Source: an uncultured Clostridia bacterium (lineage in GTDB: Bacteria; Bacillota; Clostridia; Oscillospirales; Ruminococcaceae). Taken from it: DNA of 36,468 nucleotides. The position numbers and the translations under genes were made by a program. The notes under the pieces are model-generated. The model searched no databases. It was not told where the DNA came from and saw only the letters and a program-made list of their open reading frames with translations. This document shows positions 15,408-23,738 of the stretch, piece after piece. Numbering within the stretch: position 1 is the first letter of the stretch; every line of letters begins with the position of its first letter. Location: contig CAMVGH010000016.1 of the NCBI GenBank assembly GCA_947166945.1, positions 1 through 36,468 of the forward strand, read 5' to 3'.

Positions 15408-16883
15408 ATGTTAAAAGACTATGAATTCTGGTTTCTGGTAGGCAGTCAGACGCTTTACGGAGACGATGTTCTGACTACGGTCGCAAAGCGCGCGGCGGAG
15501 ATGACGGAAAAGCTCAACGCTTCCGGCAATCTGCCCTGCAAGCTGGTGTATAAGGCTACCGTAAAGAGCAATGCCGAGATCACCGAAGCTGTACGTGAAG
15601 CAAACTATGACCCGAAGTGTGCCGGTATCATTACATGGTGCCATACCTTCAGTCCGTCCAAGATGTGGATAAACGGGTTTGCCGATCTGCAGAAGCCCTA
15701 CTGCCACTTCGCAACGCAGTACAACCGTGAAATTCCGAACGATGAGATCGATATGGATTTCATGAATCTCAATCAGGCTGCTCACGGCGACCGTGAACAT
15801 GGCTTTATAGCAGCCCGTCTGCGTATGCCGCGCAAGGTGATCGCGGGATATTGGGAGGACGATGATGTTCAGAAGCGTATCGGAAGCTGGATGAGAGCGG
15901 CTGTGGGCGCAGCGTTCTCAAAGGGACTGAAGGTAATGCGCTTCGGCGACAATATGCGCGAAGTCGCGGTCACCGAGGGCGACAAGGTGGAAGCGCAGAT
16001 AAAGCTGGGCTGGCAGGTCAATACCTTCCCTGTGGGCAAGCTCGTCGAGACGATGAACGCGGTCACCGATGCCGAGATCGACACGCTTATGGACACCTAC
16101 CGCGCGGAATATGATTTCAATACCGACGACATAGAGACCGTCCGCTATCAGGCTCGCGAGGAGATCGCGATGAAGAAGATGCTGGACGCGGAGGGCTGCA
16201 AGGCTTTCTCCAACACATTCCAGGACTTGTACGGTATGAAGCAGCTCCCCGGTCTTGCATCGCAGCACCTTATGGCGCAGGGTTACGGCTACGGCGGTGA
16301 GGGCGACTGGAAAGTGTCTGCAATGACAGCGATAATGAAGGCTATGAGTGAGGGTCAGACCGGCGGCACGGCATTTATGGAGGACTATACCTACAACCTG
16401 AACCCCGACGCTGAGTACAGTCTCGGCGCGCATATGCTTGAGGTATGCCCGTCCGTTGCTGCGGATAAGCCCCGTATCGAGGTACATCATCTCGGTATCG
16501 GTGACCGTGAGCCCCCCGCAAGGCTCGTGTTCGAGGGTCACGCCGGAGCCGCGATAGTAGTCAGCCTCATCGACATGGGCGGCAGACTTCGACTTATAGT
16601 GCAGGATATAGAAGCTGTAAAGCCGATACTGCCTATGCCTAATCTGCCTGTTGCGAGAGTTATGTGGAAGGCGTTCCCCGACCTCACCACCGGCGTTGAG
16701 TGCTGGATAACTGCGGGCGGCGCGCATCACACCGTGCTCAGCTATGATGTTACTGCCGAGCAGATAAAGGACTGGGCGAACATCATGGGTATAGAGTTCG
16801 TGCATATCTCAAAAGATACCACCGTTGAGAGCCTTGAACAGCAGTTGTTCTTGAACGATCTCGCATGGAAGATGAAGCAGTAA
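15408..16883 (+). CDS. araA: L-arabinose isomerase
   Basis: A 491-aa enzyme that converts L-arabinose to L-ribulose. The catalytic Glu pair is in GYGGEGDWKV and FMEDYTYNL, metal-binding His in LGAHMLEVCPS and in GGAHHTVLSY, all at the expected spacing. N-terminal VGSQTLYGDD and CHTFSPSKMWI (substrate loop) are typical. I chose the ATG at 15408 because GGAGG precedes it at 15395-15399; an upstream ATG (15366) would overlap the ZIP gene. No other arabinose genes (araB, araD, araR) are present, so it stands alone between a metal transporter and thrS, which is unusual for this enzyme. Confidence 0.96.
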   Translation: MLKDYEFWFLVGSQTLYGDDVLTTVAKRAAEMTEKLNASGNLPCKLVYKATVKSNAEITEAVREANYDPKCAGIITWCHTFSPSKMWINGFADLQKPYCHFATQYNREIPNDEIDMDFMNLNQAAHGDREHGFIAARLRMPRKVIAGYWEDDDVQKRIGSWMRAAVGAAFSKGLKVMRFGDNMREVAVTEGDKVEAQIKLGWQVNTFPVGKLVETMNAVTDAEIDTLMDTYRAEYDFNTDDIETVRYQAREEIAMKKMLDAEGCKAFSNTFQDLYGMKQLPGLASQHLMAQGYGYGGEGDWKVSAMTAIMKAMSEGQTGGTAFMEDYTYNLNPDAEYSLGAHMLEVCPSVAADKPRIEVHHLGIGDREPPARLVFEGHAGAAIVVSLIDMGGRLRLIVQDIEAVKPILPMPNLPVARVMWKAFPDLTTGVECWITAGGAHHTVLSYDVTAEQIKDWANIMGIEFVHISKDTTVESLEQQLFLNDLAWKMKQ

Positions 16884-16895
16884 AAGGGAGAAAAA

Positions 16896-18689
16896 ATGAA
16901 GATCATATACAACGACGGACATACCGATGAATGCCCGAAAGAAGATGAGCTGCACGTTTTACGGCACTCTGCGGCGCATATAATGGCGCAGGCTGTCAAA
17001 AGACTATACCCGCAGACGAAGCTTGCCTACGGTCCCGCCAATGAAAAGGGATTTTACTATGACCTCGACCTCGGAGATACCAGACTCACGGACAGCGATC
17101 TTCCCGCTATCGAAGCCGAAATGAAAAAGATAGTCAAGGAAAATCTGCCATTCAGGGCGTTCATACTGCCCCGTGACGAGGCAATAGAGCTGATGCGTGA
17201 ACGGGGTGAGGATTATAAAGTTGAGCATATCGGCGACCTGCCGGAGGACGAGGCAATAAGCTTCTATCAGCAGGGTGACTACATTGATATGTGCAGAGGT
17301 CCGCACATCACATACACAAAGGCGCTGAAAGCCTTCAAGCTGCTGAGCATTTCGGGGGCTTACTGGAAGAACGATGCTTCGAGGAAAATGCTGACCCGTA
17401 TAAACGGTACCGCGTTTGCAACGGCACAGGAGCTTGATGAACACCTGAAAAAGCTGGAAGAAGCCGCAATGCGTGACCATCGGAAGATAGGCAGGGAAAT
17501 GCAGCTTTTTATGACCGATACGCTTGTGGGACGCGGACTTCCTATGTTCCTGCCGAATGGCTACACGATCTGGCAGGAGCTTGAAAACTACATCAAGGAA
17601 AAGGAGCGTAAGCTCGGCTATCGGCACGTTATGACCCCGTGCGTGGGGACTGTGGCGCTGTATCAGACCAGCGGACATTGGGAACATTATAAGGAGAATA
17701 TGTTCCCGGCAATGGAGGTGGAGGGCGAGAGCTTTGTACTGCGCCCGATGAACTGCCCGCACCACATGATGATCTACGCAAATCAGAAGCACTCCTACCG
17801 TGACCTGCCGCTGCGGATAGGGGAGATAGCACATGATTTCCGCTTTGAAGCAAGCGGTACTCTGAAAGGCATAGAGCGCGGACGGCATTTCTGCCAGAAT
17901 GACGCGCATCTGTTCGTGACCCCCGAACAGATAAAAAGCGAGGTCGGCAGCGTCGTTGACCTGATCTTTGAGACTTACAAGGATTTCGGCATTGATAAGT
18001 ACCGCTGCGTTCTCTCACTCCGTGACCCTGCGGACAAGGTGAAATATCATCAGGACGATGAGATGTGGGAGCGGGCGGAGAATGCTCTGCGTGAAGTGCT
18101 GAATGAACTGCACATAGACTACACCGAGGAGATAGGCGAAGCTGCCTTCTACGGTCCGAAGCTCGATGTGAATGTGGTTCCTGCGGTAGGTGCGGAGTAC
18201 ACGCTCTCCACCTGCCAGCTCGACTTCTGCCTGCCGGCGAAATTTGATCTTAAATACACCGACAAGGACGGCAAGGAGAAAATGCCGGTAGTCCTGCACC
18301 GTGCAATACTCGGCTCTCTCGACCGCTTTATGGCATATCTTATAGAGGAAACAAGGGGGCGTTTCCCGGTATGGCTGGCTCCCGTACAGGCAAAGATACT
18401 TCTTGTATCGGAAAAGAGCGTCGAACACGCTCACAAGGTCTATGATGCTCTTATTGCCGAGGGCATCCGCGCCGAGATCGACGAACAGAATGAGAAGATC
18501 GGTTATATGATACGTCAGGCGCAGTATACCGAACGCATACCGTATATGCTGATAATCGGCGAGAAGGAGCAGCAGGACGGCACGGTTTCCGTCCGTACTC
18601 ATGACAGCAAGACAGAGACTATGACCGTGCAGGGATTTGTTGACAGGATAAAGAACGACATAAGGACAAAAGCCGTTTTCAAGGAGTGA
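16896..18689 (+). CDS. thrS: Threonyl-tRNA synthetase lacking the TGS domain
   Basis: A 597-aa class II synthetase that charges tRNA-Thr. It starts with the editing domain: His24-x3-His28 (RHSAAH) and CRGPHI. The catalytic core has motif 2 in [14 protein letters not shown], the zinc ligands Cys (RPMNCPHH), His (IAHDFR) and His ([14 protein letters not shown]), and motif 3 in the last of these. The C-terminus is the anticodon-binding domain. Usual enzymes are ~635-645 aa with an N-terminal TGS domain, which is missing here; the QDDAH signature is QNDAH. AGGGAG precedes the ATG. Gaps to araA (12 nt) and msrB (4 nt) indicate one operon; no T-box is seen. It may be a second copy. Confidence 0.94.
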   Translation: MKIIYNDGHTDECPKEDELHVLRHSAAHIMAQAVKRLYPQTKLAYGPANEKGFYYDLDLGDTRLTDSDLPAIEAEMKKIVKENLPFRAFILPRDEAIELMRERGEDYKVEHIGDLPEDEAISFYQQGDYIDMCRGPHITYTKALKAFKLLSISGAYWKNDASRKMLTRINGTAFATAQELDEHLKKLEEAAMRDHRKIGREMQLFMTDTLVGRGLPMFLPNGYTIWQELENYIKEKERKLGYRHVMTPCVGTVALYQTSGHWEHYKENMFPAMEVEGESFVLRPMNCPHHMMIYANQKHSYRDLPLRIGEIAHDFRFEASGTLKGIERGRHFCQNDAHLFVTPEQIKSEVGSVVDLIFETYKDFGIDKYRCVLSLRDPADKVKYHQDDEMWERAENALREVLNELHIDYTEEIGEAAFYGPKLDVNVVPAVGAEYTLSTCQLDFCLPAKFDLKYTDKDGKEKMPVVLHRAILGSLDRFMAYLIEETRGRFPVWLAPVQAKILLVSEKSVEHAHKVYDALIAEGIRAEIDEQNEKIGYMIRQAQYTERIPYMLIIGEKEQQDGTVSVRTHDSKTETMTVQGFVDRIKNDIRTKAVFKE

Positions 18690-18693
18690 AGTC

Positions 18694-19125
18694 ATGACCG
18701 AAAAAGAGCTGAGAGACAGGATCGGCAATACAGCGTATGAGGTAACTCAGAATGCGGCGACCGAAAGACCGTTTACAGGTAAATATGATGAGTTTTTTGA
18801 AAAGGGCTTGTATGTGGATATAGTGAGCGGTGAGCCGCTTTTCCTGTCAAGTGACAAGTTTGACTCCGGCTGCGGCTGGCCTGCTTTCTCAAAACCCGTA
18901 CAGGCAGATGCTCTCAATGAAAAGACCGACTTTTCCCATGGAATGGTCAGGACAGAGGTAAGGAGTGCGGGCGCAGATTCTCATCTCGGTCATGTATTTC
19001 CCGATGGTCCGAAAGAGACCGGCGGACTGAGGTACTGCATAAATTCGGCAGCCCTGCGGTTCATTCCATACGACGATCTCGACAGAGAGGGTTACGGCGA
19101 TTATAAGCAAATGCTCGATAAATGA
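18694..19125 (+). CDS. msrB: Peptide-methionine (R)-S-oxide reductase
   Basis: A 143-aa MsrB that reduces the R epimer of oxidised methionine. Catalytic Cys115 is in [18 protein letters not shown] ([11 protein letters not shown]) and [11 protein letters not shown] are the substrate-pocket signatures. The two CxxC zinc motifs of many MsrB proteins are absent: the first site reads [11 protein letters not shown], so this is the zinc-free form. It starts 4 nt after thrS and ends 13 nt before msrA, which fits co-translation of the two repair enzymes. Confidence 0.95.
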   Translation: MTEKELRDRIGNTAYEVTQNAATERPFTGKYDEFFEKGLYVDIVSGEPLFLSSDKFDSGCGWPAFSKPVQADALNEKTDFSHGMVRTEVRSAGADSHLGHVFPDGPKETGGLRYCINSAALRFIPYDDLDREGYGDYKQMLDK

Positions 19126-19138
19126 AGGAGACAGAAAC

Positions 19139-19621
19139 ATGAAAGAGATCTATCTTGCGGGCGGATGTTTCTGGGGAGTGCAGAAATACTTCGACTGGTT
19201 CGGTGGTGTAGCATTGACAGAGGTAGGCTATGCCAACGGACCGGACAGTGCTCCGACCTACGAGGAGGTTTGTGATTCGAGCGGTCACGCCGAGACCGTT
19301 CACATAATCTACGATGAAAACAAGATCACGCTCACAAAGCTGCTTGAATACTATTTTATGGTGATAGATCCTTTGTCTGTGAACCGACAGGGAAACGATA
19401 TCGGCATACAGTACCGCACCGGCATTTACTATACTGATGAGCGGCAATTGCCGGAGATAAGAAGCGTAGTCGGACAGCAGGAAAAGAAAGCGGGGCAGCC
19501 TCTTGCAGTCGAGGTAGCCCCGATAAATAATTTCTTTCCCGCAGAGGAATGTCATCAGAAATATCTTGACAAAAATCCGTTCGGATATTGCCATATTCCG
19601 CGGAAAATGTTTGATTTGTAA
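19139..19621 (+). CDS. msrA: Peptide-methionine (S)-S-oxide reductase
   Basis: A 160-aa MsrA that reduces the S epimer of methionine sulfoxide. The catalytic Cys10 is in GGCFWG at the N-terminus, with VGYANG, GHAETVHIIYD and IQYRTGIYY downstream as in the family. It is preceded by GAAGGAGAC and follows msrB closely. Together with the peroxidases, flavodoxins and ferritin-like protein it makes this a repair and detoxification cluster. Confidence 0.96.
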   Translation: MKEIYLAGGCFWGVQKYFDWFGGVALTEVGYANGPDSAPTYEEVCDSSGHAETVHIIYDENKITLTKLLEYYFMVIDPLSVNRQGNDIGIQYRTGIYYTDERQLPEIRSVVGQQEKKAGQPLAVEVAPINNFFPAEECHQKYLDKNPFGYCHIPRKMFDL

Positions 19622-19635
19622 GTGAGGGGTAGAAA

Positions 19636-19779
19636 ACGAAGATAGCAGCAATAAACGCAAGTCCGCGAAAGAATTGGAATACCGCACAGCTCGTAAGAGC
19701 CGCAGCCGACGGTGCTGCGGAAAACGGTGCGGAGGTCGAGGTCATTGATCTGTACACCATAGGAAAGTATTCCGGCTGA
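19636..19779 (+). pseudogene. Broken NADPH-dependent FMN reductase fragment
   Basis: The frame KIAAINASPRKNWNTAQLVR...VIDLYTIGKYSG is the N-terminal ~47 residues of a flavodoxin-like NADPH-dependent FMN reductase (iron-sulfur flavoprotein type). The codon where ATG is expected is ACG (19636-19638), with GAGGGG before it, and the frame ends at TGA after KYSG, where functional relatives continue with Cys residues. Start loss and truncation make it non-functional. It is convergent with the TetR gene, so its remainder was probably deleted. Confidence 0.7.
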
Positions 19780-19794
19780 CACCATGTCTTTGTG

Positions 19795-20352
19795 TTACTT
19801 TTGAATATCGCCGTGAAAATATCCTCCGCTGAACAGCATATATATGATCTCCGCCAGTTCCGCTTCATCTGCGGTGCAGCCGGTGAGCACATAGTTTTTG
19901 GCAATGCTGCTGATGCCTTCGGCGATGAAGTCCACAATGAACCGCCGCTCCCGGTCGGGGACATCACGGACGAAATGCTCGCAGTCCGTAAGCGTGCGGT
20001 ACTGCACATCATAGAAGCACTGCATCATATTGTTGCGGACGAGCAGCTCCATGATGCGGCGGTTCTCTATAATATATCCTGAGTATTCCGCGCACAGCTC
20101 CCGGAGCTTTTCGGTGCGGCAGTCACATTTCTTCTGTTCCGGGGTATAGCGGCACTTCTGCGTAAGCTCGTAGATCATCACATTCTCTTTGCTCCCGAAC
20201 ACGGTGTAGAAGGTCTGGCGCGAAACATCGGCTTCCTTGCAGATGCTGCTTACGCTTATTTCCGAGAAGCTGAGATCATCCAGCAGCCGGAGCATCGCGT
20301 CAGCTATGAGCTTCTGGGACTGTAATGCTGTTTTATTGTTTCCGTCGTACAT
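19795..20352 (-). CDS. TetR family regulator divergent from lon
   Basis: A 185-aa TetR protein from the ATG at 20352. The helix-turn-helix is FSEISVSSICKEADVSRQTFYTVFGSKENVMIYEL (around residues 25-60). The C-terminal domain has CRYTPEQKKCDCRTEKLREL and conserved hydrophobic helices. It is oriented away from lon and shares a double promoter with it, so it very probably represses both promoters, binding the two TTGACAAYTGTCAA palindromes. A longer in-frame start (20469) would cover the promoter and is rejected. AAAGG lies 12 nt before the ATG. Confidence 0.85.
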   Translation of the reverse strand: MYDGNNKTALQSQKLIADAMLRLLDDLSFSEISVSSICKEADVSRQTFYTVFGSKENVMIYELTQKCRYTPEQKKCDCRTEKLRELCAEYSGYIIENRRIMELLVRNNMMQCFYDVQYRTLTDCEHFVRDVPDRERRFIVDFIAEGISSIAKNYVLTGCTADEAELAEIIYMLFSGGYFHGDIQK

Positions 20353-20391
20353 TGACAAAATATACCTTTCTGTAAAAGTTGCAAAAAAGAC

Positions 20392-20420
20392 TTGACAACT
20401 GTCAAACATCGTGCTATAAT
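20392..20420 (+). promoter_or_regulatory. lon promoter
   Basis: TTGACA (20392-20397) and TATAAT (20415-20420) with 17-bp spacing, the -35 lying in the first operator. Confidence 0.85.
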
Positions 20421-20447
20421 TATACCATAAACCTTGACAATTGTCAA
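20419..20447 (-). promoter_or_regulatory. tetR promoter
   Basis: On the minus strand TTGACA (20447-20442) and TATAAT (20424-20419) with 17-bp spacing. The two -10 boxes overlap by two bases, so the promoters may compete for RNA polymerase. Confidence 0.85.
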
Positions 20448-20452
20448 GTAAA

Positions 20453-20477
20453 TGGCTTAACAAAGCCAAATTTTTTT
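20453..20477 (+). terminator. Attenuator-like hairpin in the lon leader
   Basis: TGGCTT (20453-20458), loop AACA and AAGCCA (20463-20468) are followed by AA and a seven-T run. It lies between the lon promoter and the CIRCE element, so it could terminate early transcripts; the stem is only 6 bp. Confidence 0.5.
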
Positions 20478-20486
20478 ACTTCGTTG

Positions 20487-20513
20487 TTAGCACTCACCAA
20501 GAAAGAGTGCTAA
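20487..20513. promoter_or_regulatory. CIRCE element (HrcA operator) upstream of lon
   Basis: TTAGCACTC (20487-20495), a 9-nt spacer and GAGTGCTAA (20505-20513) match the CIRCE consensus exactly. HrcA binds CIRCE and represses groESL and dnaK operons in Firmicutes; here it would place lon under heat-shock control. It lies about 65 bp downstream of the predicted start site and about 42 bp before the ATG. Confidence 0.95.
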
Positions 20514-20555
20514 CGATTTGCAAAGAAAACAACAAAAGAAAGGTAGGTAACAGTT

Positions 20556-22829
20556 ATGACAATAATCCCTGTACACAATATGACGGTGCTGCCGAGGTCT
20601 GTGCTTTACATACAGACCGGCATTTTCGCAAAAAGTGTCGAGCGCCCCGCGGAAGTCGGTGAAAAGGTAGTGCTGCTGTTCACAAAGGAGGACGACGAGC
20701 GTGCATCCCTCACGAATGAGAGCTTCAAGCCGCTTGCAGTTACCGGTATTATCAGAAACGCAAACCTGTCCGGCTTTGTTGCCATAGAAACGCTTGACAG
20801 GGTCGGCGTTGACAGCGTATATGTTACCGCCGATCACAAGATACAGCTCGAAGTCTCGCCGCGTCCGGAAATAAAGGATATATCGCCGGAGGAGGAAAGG
20901 GAGAAGTTCAGCTTCCTGAAAAGCGCGCTGCTTGAATTTTCGGCGGGATTTGAGTGGGCTCCTATGGCAAGACAGCTTATATCTTTCTGCGACAATCTGA
21001 ACGGGCTTATGGCGGTGCTGTCTCCTTTTATGTACATTTCCGATGAAGAGCAGTATTCGCTGCTTGAACTGAACAGCTGCCGTGAGCGAGCGGACAGGAT
21101 AGAGCGTATGATCGCGGAGTTCATCGAGTCTGCAAAGCTCACCACCGACGGCAATGAAAAACGCGAAAAGGACTATCAGAAGCTCTATCGCGAGTCCGCA
21201 ATAAAGAAACAGATAGCATACCTGCAAGGCGAGCTTGACAAGCTGCACCCGGAGAATATGACCGAGCTGAGGAAGCTGGAGCTGAAAGCGGAAGAGTCGG
21301 GAATGAACGATGAAGCCCGCAGGGAATTTGACAAGATAATGACCCGTATGAAGAATGAGGGCGAAAATTCGCAGGAGTACGCGATGCTGTTCGATTACGC
21401 GGAACTGCTTGCGGGACTGCCGTGGAAGAAGTCAGAACCGGAGCACATCGACCTGAAAGAGGCAAGGGAAGTCCTCGAAGCCGATCACTTCGGGCTTAAA
21501 AAAGTCAAGGAGCGCATTATCCAGCAGATAGCCGTCCTCGACCTGAAAAAGCAGCAGTCCGGCTCGATACTCTGCTTTGTGGGCGCTCCCGGCACCGGCA
21601 AGACAAGTATCGGTAAGAGCATAGCAAAAGCTCTGCACCGTGAATATGTGCGTGTAAGTCTCGGCGGTGTGCGAGATGAGGCTGATATCCGCGGTCACAG
21701 GCGAACTTACATCGGAGCAATGCCCGGACGCATTATCGACGGCATCTCAAAGGCAGGAGTCAGCAATCCGGTAATGGTGCTTGACGAGATCGACAAACTC
21801 TCCCAGTCCTACAACGGCGACCCTGCGAGCGCCCTTCTCGAAGTCCTCGACCCCGAACAGAACAACACCTTCACCGACCATTATCTGAATGTGCCGTATG
21901 ACCTGTCGGACGTGATGTTTATATGCACTGCGAACACCCTCGATACAATTCCCGCGCCGCTGCTTAACCGTATGGAAGTCATAAAATTCAACGGCTATAC
22001 CGAGACTGAAAAGTACGAGATCGCTGTGAAGCACCTGCTGCCGAAGGCTGAACAGGCAGTCGGCATTCCCGAAAATCATATCCATATAACAGACGATGCG
22101 CTGCACGCGATAATCTCCGACTATACCTCCGAGGGCGGCGTGAGAGGGCTGAAAAAGCGGCTGGATACGCTGTGCAGGACGGCGGCTGTGAAACTCGTCT
22201 CCGGCGACGAGAACGAGCTTATCATTGAGAAAGATAAGCTACGGGAGTACCTCGATATGCACCCGATACATCACGAAGTCACCTCCGACAACAACCGTCC
22301 CGGCATTGTCACAGGTCTTGCGTGGACACAGGCGGGCGGCGATATTCTTTACATCGAGACGCTGTTCACAAAGGGCAGCGGCAAGACCATAATCACGGGG
22401 CAGCTCGGCGATGTAATGAAGGAATCCGTGCAGATAGCGGTAAGTCTCGTCAAGTCCATGTACCCCGACAAGGCAGAGCTGTTCGACAAGAACGATCTTC
22501 ATATCCATGTTCCGGACGGTGCGGTTCCCAAGGACGGTCCCTCTGCCGGAATAACTCTCACTACCGCGCTTTCCTCGCTGGTCAGCGGGCAGTCGGTCGA
22601 TCCGCACCTTGCTATGACGGGCGAAGTCTCGCTGCGCGGTGTGGTATCTCCGATAGGCGGACTGCCGGAAAAGCTTATGGCTGCAAAGCGCGCCGGAGTG
22701 AACAAGGTTTTCATTCCCGAGGAGAACAGGGATGACCTCGCGGATGTTGCAGACGAGGTGAAGAGCAGCCTCACCATTATCCCGGTGGCAAACGTAAAGG
22801 ACGTTCTGGCACAGGCGCTTGTATTTTAA
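20556..22829 (+). CDS. lon: ATP-dependent Lon protease
   Basis: A 757-aa cytoplasmic Lon, which unfolds and degrades damaged or regulatory proteins. It has the N-terminal substrate-binding domain (1-~190), a coiled-coil linker (~190-280), an AAA+ module with Walker A GAPGTGKT (about 344-351) and Walker B VMVLDEIDKL, and the C-terminal Ser/Lys protease with catalytic Ser in KDGPSAGI (about 663) and Lys in GLPEKLMAAKRAG. Length is near the bacterial norm. Regulation: TetR-type operators, an attenuator hairpin and CIRCE. It lies in a region of oxidative damage genes. No evidence decides whether this is the only lon. Confidence 0.97.
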   Translation: MTIIPVHNMTVLPRSVLYIQTGIFAKSVERPAEVGEKVVLLFTKEDDERASLTNESFKPLAVTGIIRNANLSGFVAIETLDRVGVDSVYVTADHKIQLEVSPRPEIKDISPEEEREKFSFLKSALLEFSAGFEWAPMARQLISFCDNLNGLMAVLSPFMYISDEEQYSLLELNSCRERADRIERMIAEFIESAKLTTDGNEKREKDYQKLYRESAIKKQIAYLQGELDKLHPENMTELRKLELKAEESGMNDEARREFDKIMTRMKNEGENSQEYAMLFDYAELLAGLPWKKSEPEHIDLKEAREVLEADHFGLKKVKERIIQQIAVLDLKKQQSGSILCFVGAPGTGKTSIGKSIAKALHREYVRVSLGGVRDEADIRGHRRTYIGAMPGRIIDGISKAGVSNPVMVLDEIDKLSQSYNGDPASALLEVLDPEQNNTFTDHYLNVPYDLSDVMFICTANTLDTIPAPLLNRMEVIKFNGYTETEKYEIAVKHLLPKAEQAVGIPENHIHITDDALHAIISDYTSEGGVRGLKKRLDTLCRTAAVKLVSGDENELIIEKDKLREYLDMHPIHHEVTSDNNRPGIVTGLAWTQAGGDILYIETLFTKGSGKTIITGQLGDVMKESVQIAVSLVKSMYPDKAELFDKNDLHIHVPDGAVPKDGPSAGITLTTALSSLVSGQSVDPHLAMTGEVSLRGVVSPIGGLPEKLMAAKRAGVNKVFIPEENRDDLADVADEVKSSLTIIPVANVKDVLAQALVF

Positions 22830-22848
22830 TTCATCAGGAGGCACTGTT

Positions 22849-23079
22849 ATGACACAGGTAACAAAGGAAACTATGATCGGCGAGCTGCTTATGATAGATA
22901 TGGAAGCGGCTGCTCCGGTGCTTATGGGCATTGGTATGCACTGTCTCGGCTGTCCCGCTTCGCAGATGGAAACGATCGAAGAAGCCGCAGCCGTTCACGG
23001 AGTTAACGCGGATGAACTTGTAGATGCTCTTAACGAGAGATTTGCAGAAATTGATACAAAATTAACAGTTAATGTATGA
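22849..23079 (+). CDS. DUF1858 domain protein
   Basis: A 76-aa protein of the DUF1858 family: VTKETMIGELLMIDMEAAAPVLMGIGMHCLGCPAS. The C-x2-C pair at CLGC is the family hallmark and suggests metal or redox chemistry. AGGAGG precedes the ATG at 22849 and the gene starts 19 nt after lon, so it is probably co-transcribed. DUF1858 is often found next to hydrid-cluster or redox genes; its precise role is unknown. Confidence 0.85.
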   Translation: MTQVTKETMIGELLMIDMEAAAPVLMGIGMHCLGCPASQMETIEEAAAVHGVNADELVDALNERFAEIDTKLTVNV

Positions 23080-23117
23080 TATTCCGGCTTCATAATGAGG
23101 AGGGAATATCTCAGTAT

Positions 23118-23160
23118 GTCAAAAATCCCCTGATTCATAAATAACCGGGGGATTTTTGAC
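23118..23160 (+). terminator. Rho-independent terminator after the lon operon
   Basis: GTCAAAAATCCCC (23118-23130) pairs with GGGGATTTTTGAC (23148-23160), a perfect 13-bp stem with A- and T-rich outer parts, so it can terminate in both directions. Confidence 0.9.
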
Positions 23161-23168
23161 TAACTGTT

Positions 23169-23195
23169 CACCGCCCCAAGCGGTGATTTTTCTCG
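23169..23195 (+). terminator. Short terminator
   Basis: CACCGC (23169-23174), loop CCCAA and GCGGTG (23180-23185) followed by ATTTTTCT. It is a backup terminator for the lon operon. Confidence 0.6.
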
Positions 23196-23211
23196 CTAAA
23201 GCGAACCAATA

Positions 23212-23242
23212 AAAGTGCCGCACACCGTTTCCAGTGTGCAGC
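23212..23242 (-). terminator. Minus-strand terminator of the DUF6809 gene
   Basis: On the minus strand GCTGCACAC and GTGTGCGGC pair (one G-T), followed by ACTTTTATT, just after the stop at 23251. Confidence 0.6.
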
Positions 23243-23250
23243 CGAAAGCA

Positions 23251-23520
23251 TTAGTCTGTTGTATCCATTATCTCGATCATGAAAGCAGCGCCAAGCTTAA
23301 AGCCTTCCTCAAAATCCTGTAATCCCTCACAGGCTGCAGTAATGTGTATTGCGTCTGCGTAGTTTTCGAGGAGTTCCTTGCAATCGGGGTACTTGGCAAG
23401 TATGTCCGCGCCATACTTCTCAACCTCGTCTTTGGCTTTGAAGTAGCGTTCAATGGTCGGTGTGGGAAGTGAGCAGGGGCTTATCTCTCCGTAATAGAGT
23501 TTTTCAAGTATAGAGTTCAT
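23251..23520 (-). CDS. DUF6809 family protein
   Basis: An 89-aa protein starting MNSILEKLYYGEISPCSLPT and ending EGFKLGAAFMIEIMD, matching the small DUF6809 family. This family occurs in clostridial mobile elements and has no known function. GGAGG precedes the ATG at 23520. A longer in-frame start is not supported because it runs through AT-rich sequence containing stop-rich decayed DNA. The gene sits beside an att-like motif (23582-23596), so it is likely part of an element relic. Confidence 0.75.
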   Translation of the reverse strand: MNSILEKLYYGEISPCSLPTPTIERYFKAKDEVEKYGADILAKYPDCKELLENYADAIHITAACEGLQDFEEGFKLGAAFMIEIMDTTD

Positions 23521-23581
23521 TGTAGTTTTCCTCCGTAGATTTATTAAATTGTCTACAGATAAGCCCTGCGGATTGGTTCTT

Positions 23582-23596
23582 ATTTGGCTCTTGTTT
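23582..23596. repeat. att-like direct repeat copy
   Basis: ATTTGGCTCTTGTTT here matches ATTTGGCTCTTATTT at 1790-1804 in the same orientation with one mismatch, and the flanking TGGT-n-C-n2 also matches. The distance is about 21.8 kb. It could be a second attachment-like site of the same recombinase family. Confidence 0.4.
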
Positions 23597-23738
23597 TTAC
23601 AAAAAGGTACAAAAAATAACTTTTGATTACTTAACGATGAATAGCGTAATGCCGCATTATTAGCGGGATTACACAACATTAAGCAAAATCGCTTAAAGCT
23701 GAATTTGAAATTCAAGTCCAGTAACAGGAGCCAAAACA

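Larger units (their letters stand above)
20391..20448. promoter_or_regulatory. Twin palindromic operators of the TetR/lon divergent promoters
   Basis: CTTGACAACTGTCAAA (20391-20406) and CTTGACAATTGTCAAG (20433-20448) are two near-identical palindromes whose centres are 42 bp apart, about four helical turns. Each contains the -35 box of one promoter: TTGACA at 20392 for lon (plus) and TTGACA as the reverse complement of 20442-20447 for tetR. This is a compact self-regulated operator pair. Confidence 0.85.

Noticed and set aside
20353..20469. Longer N-terminus for the TetR gene divergent from lon
   Set aside because: It would run through both palindromic operators and both promoters; the start at 20352 is sensible.
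23700..23735. Possible tRNA 3' end (a TTCAAGTCC stretch followed by GGAGCCA)
   Set aside because: The bases flanking the loop cannot form a five-base T-arm stem and no matching acceptor or anticodon arm is found.
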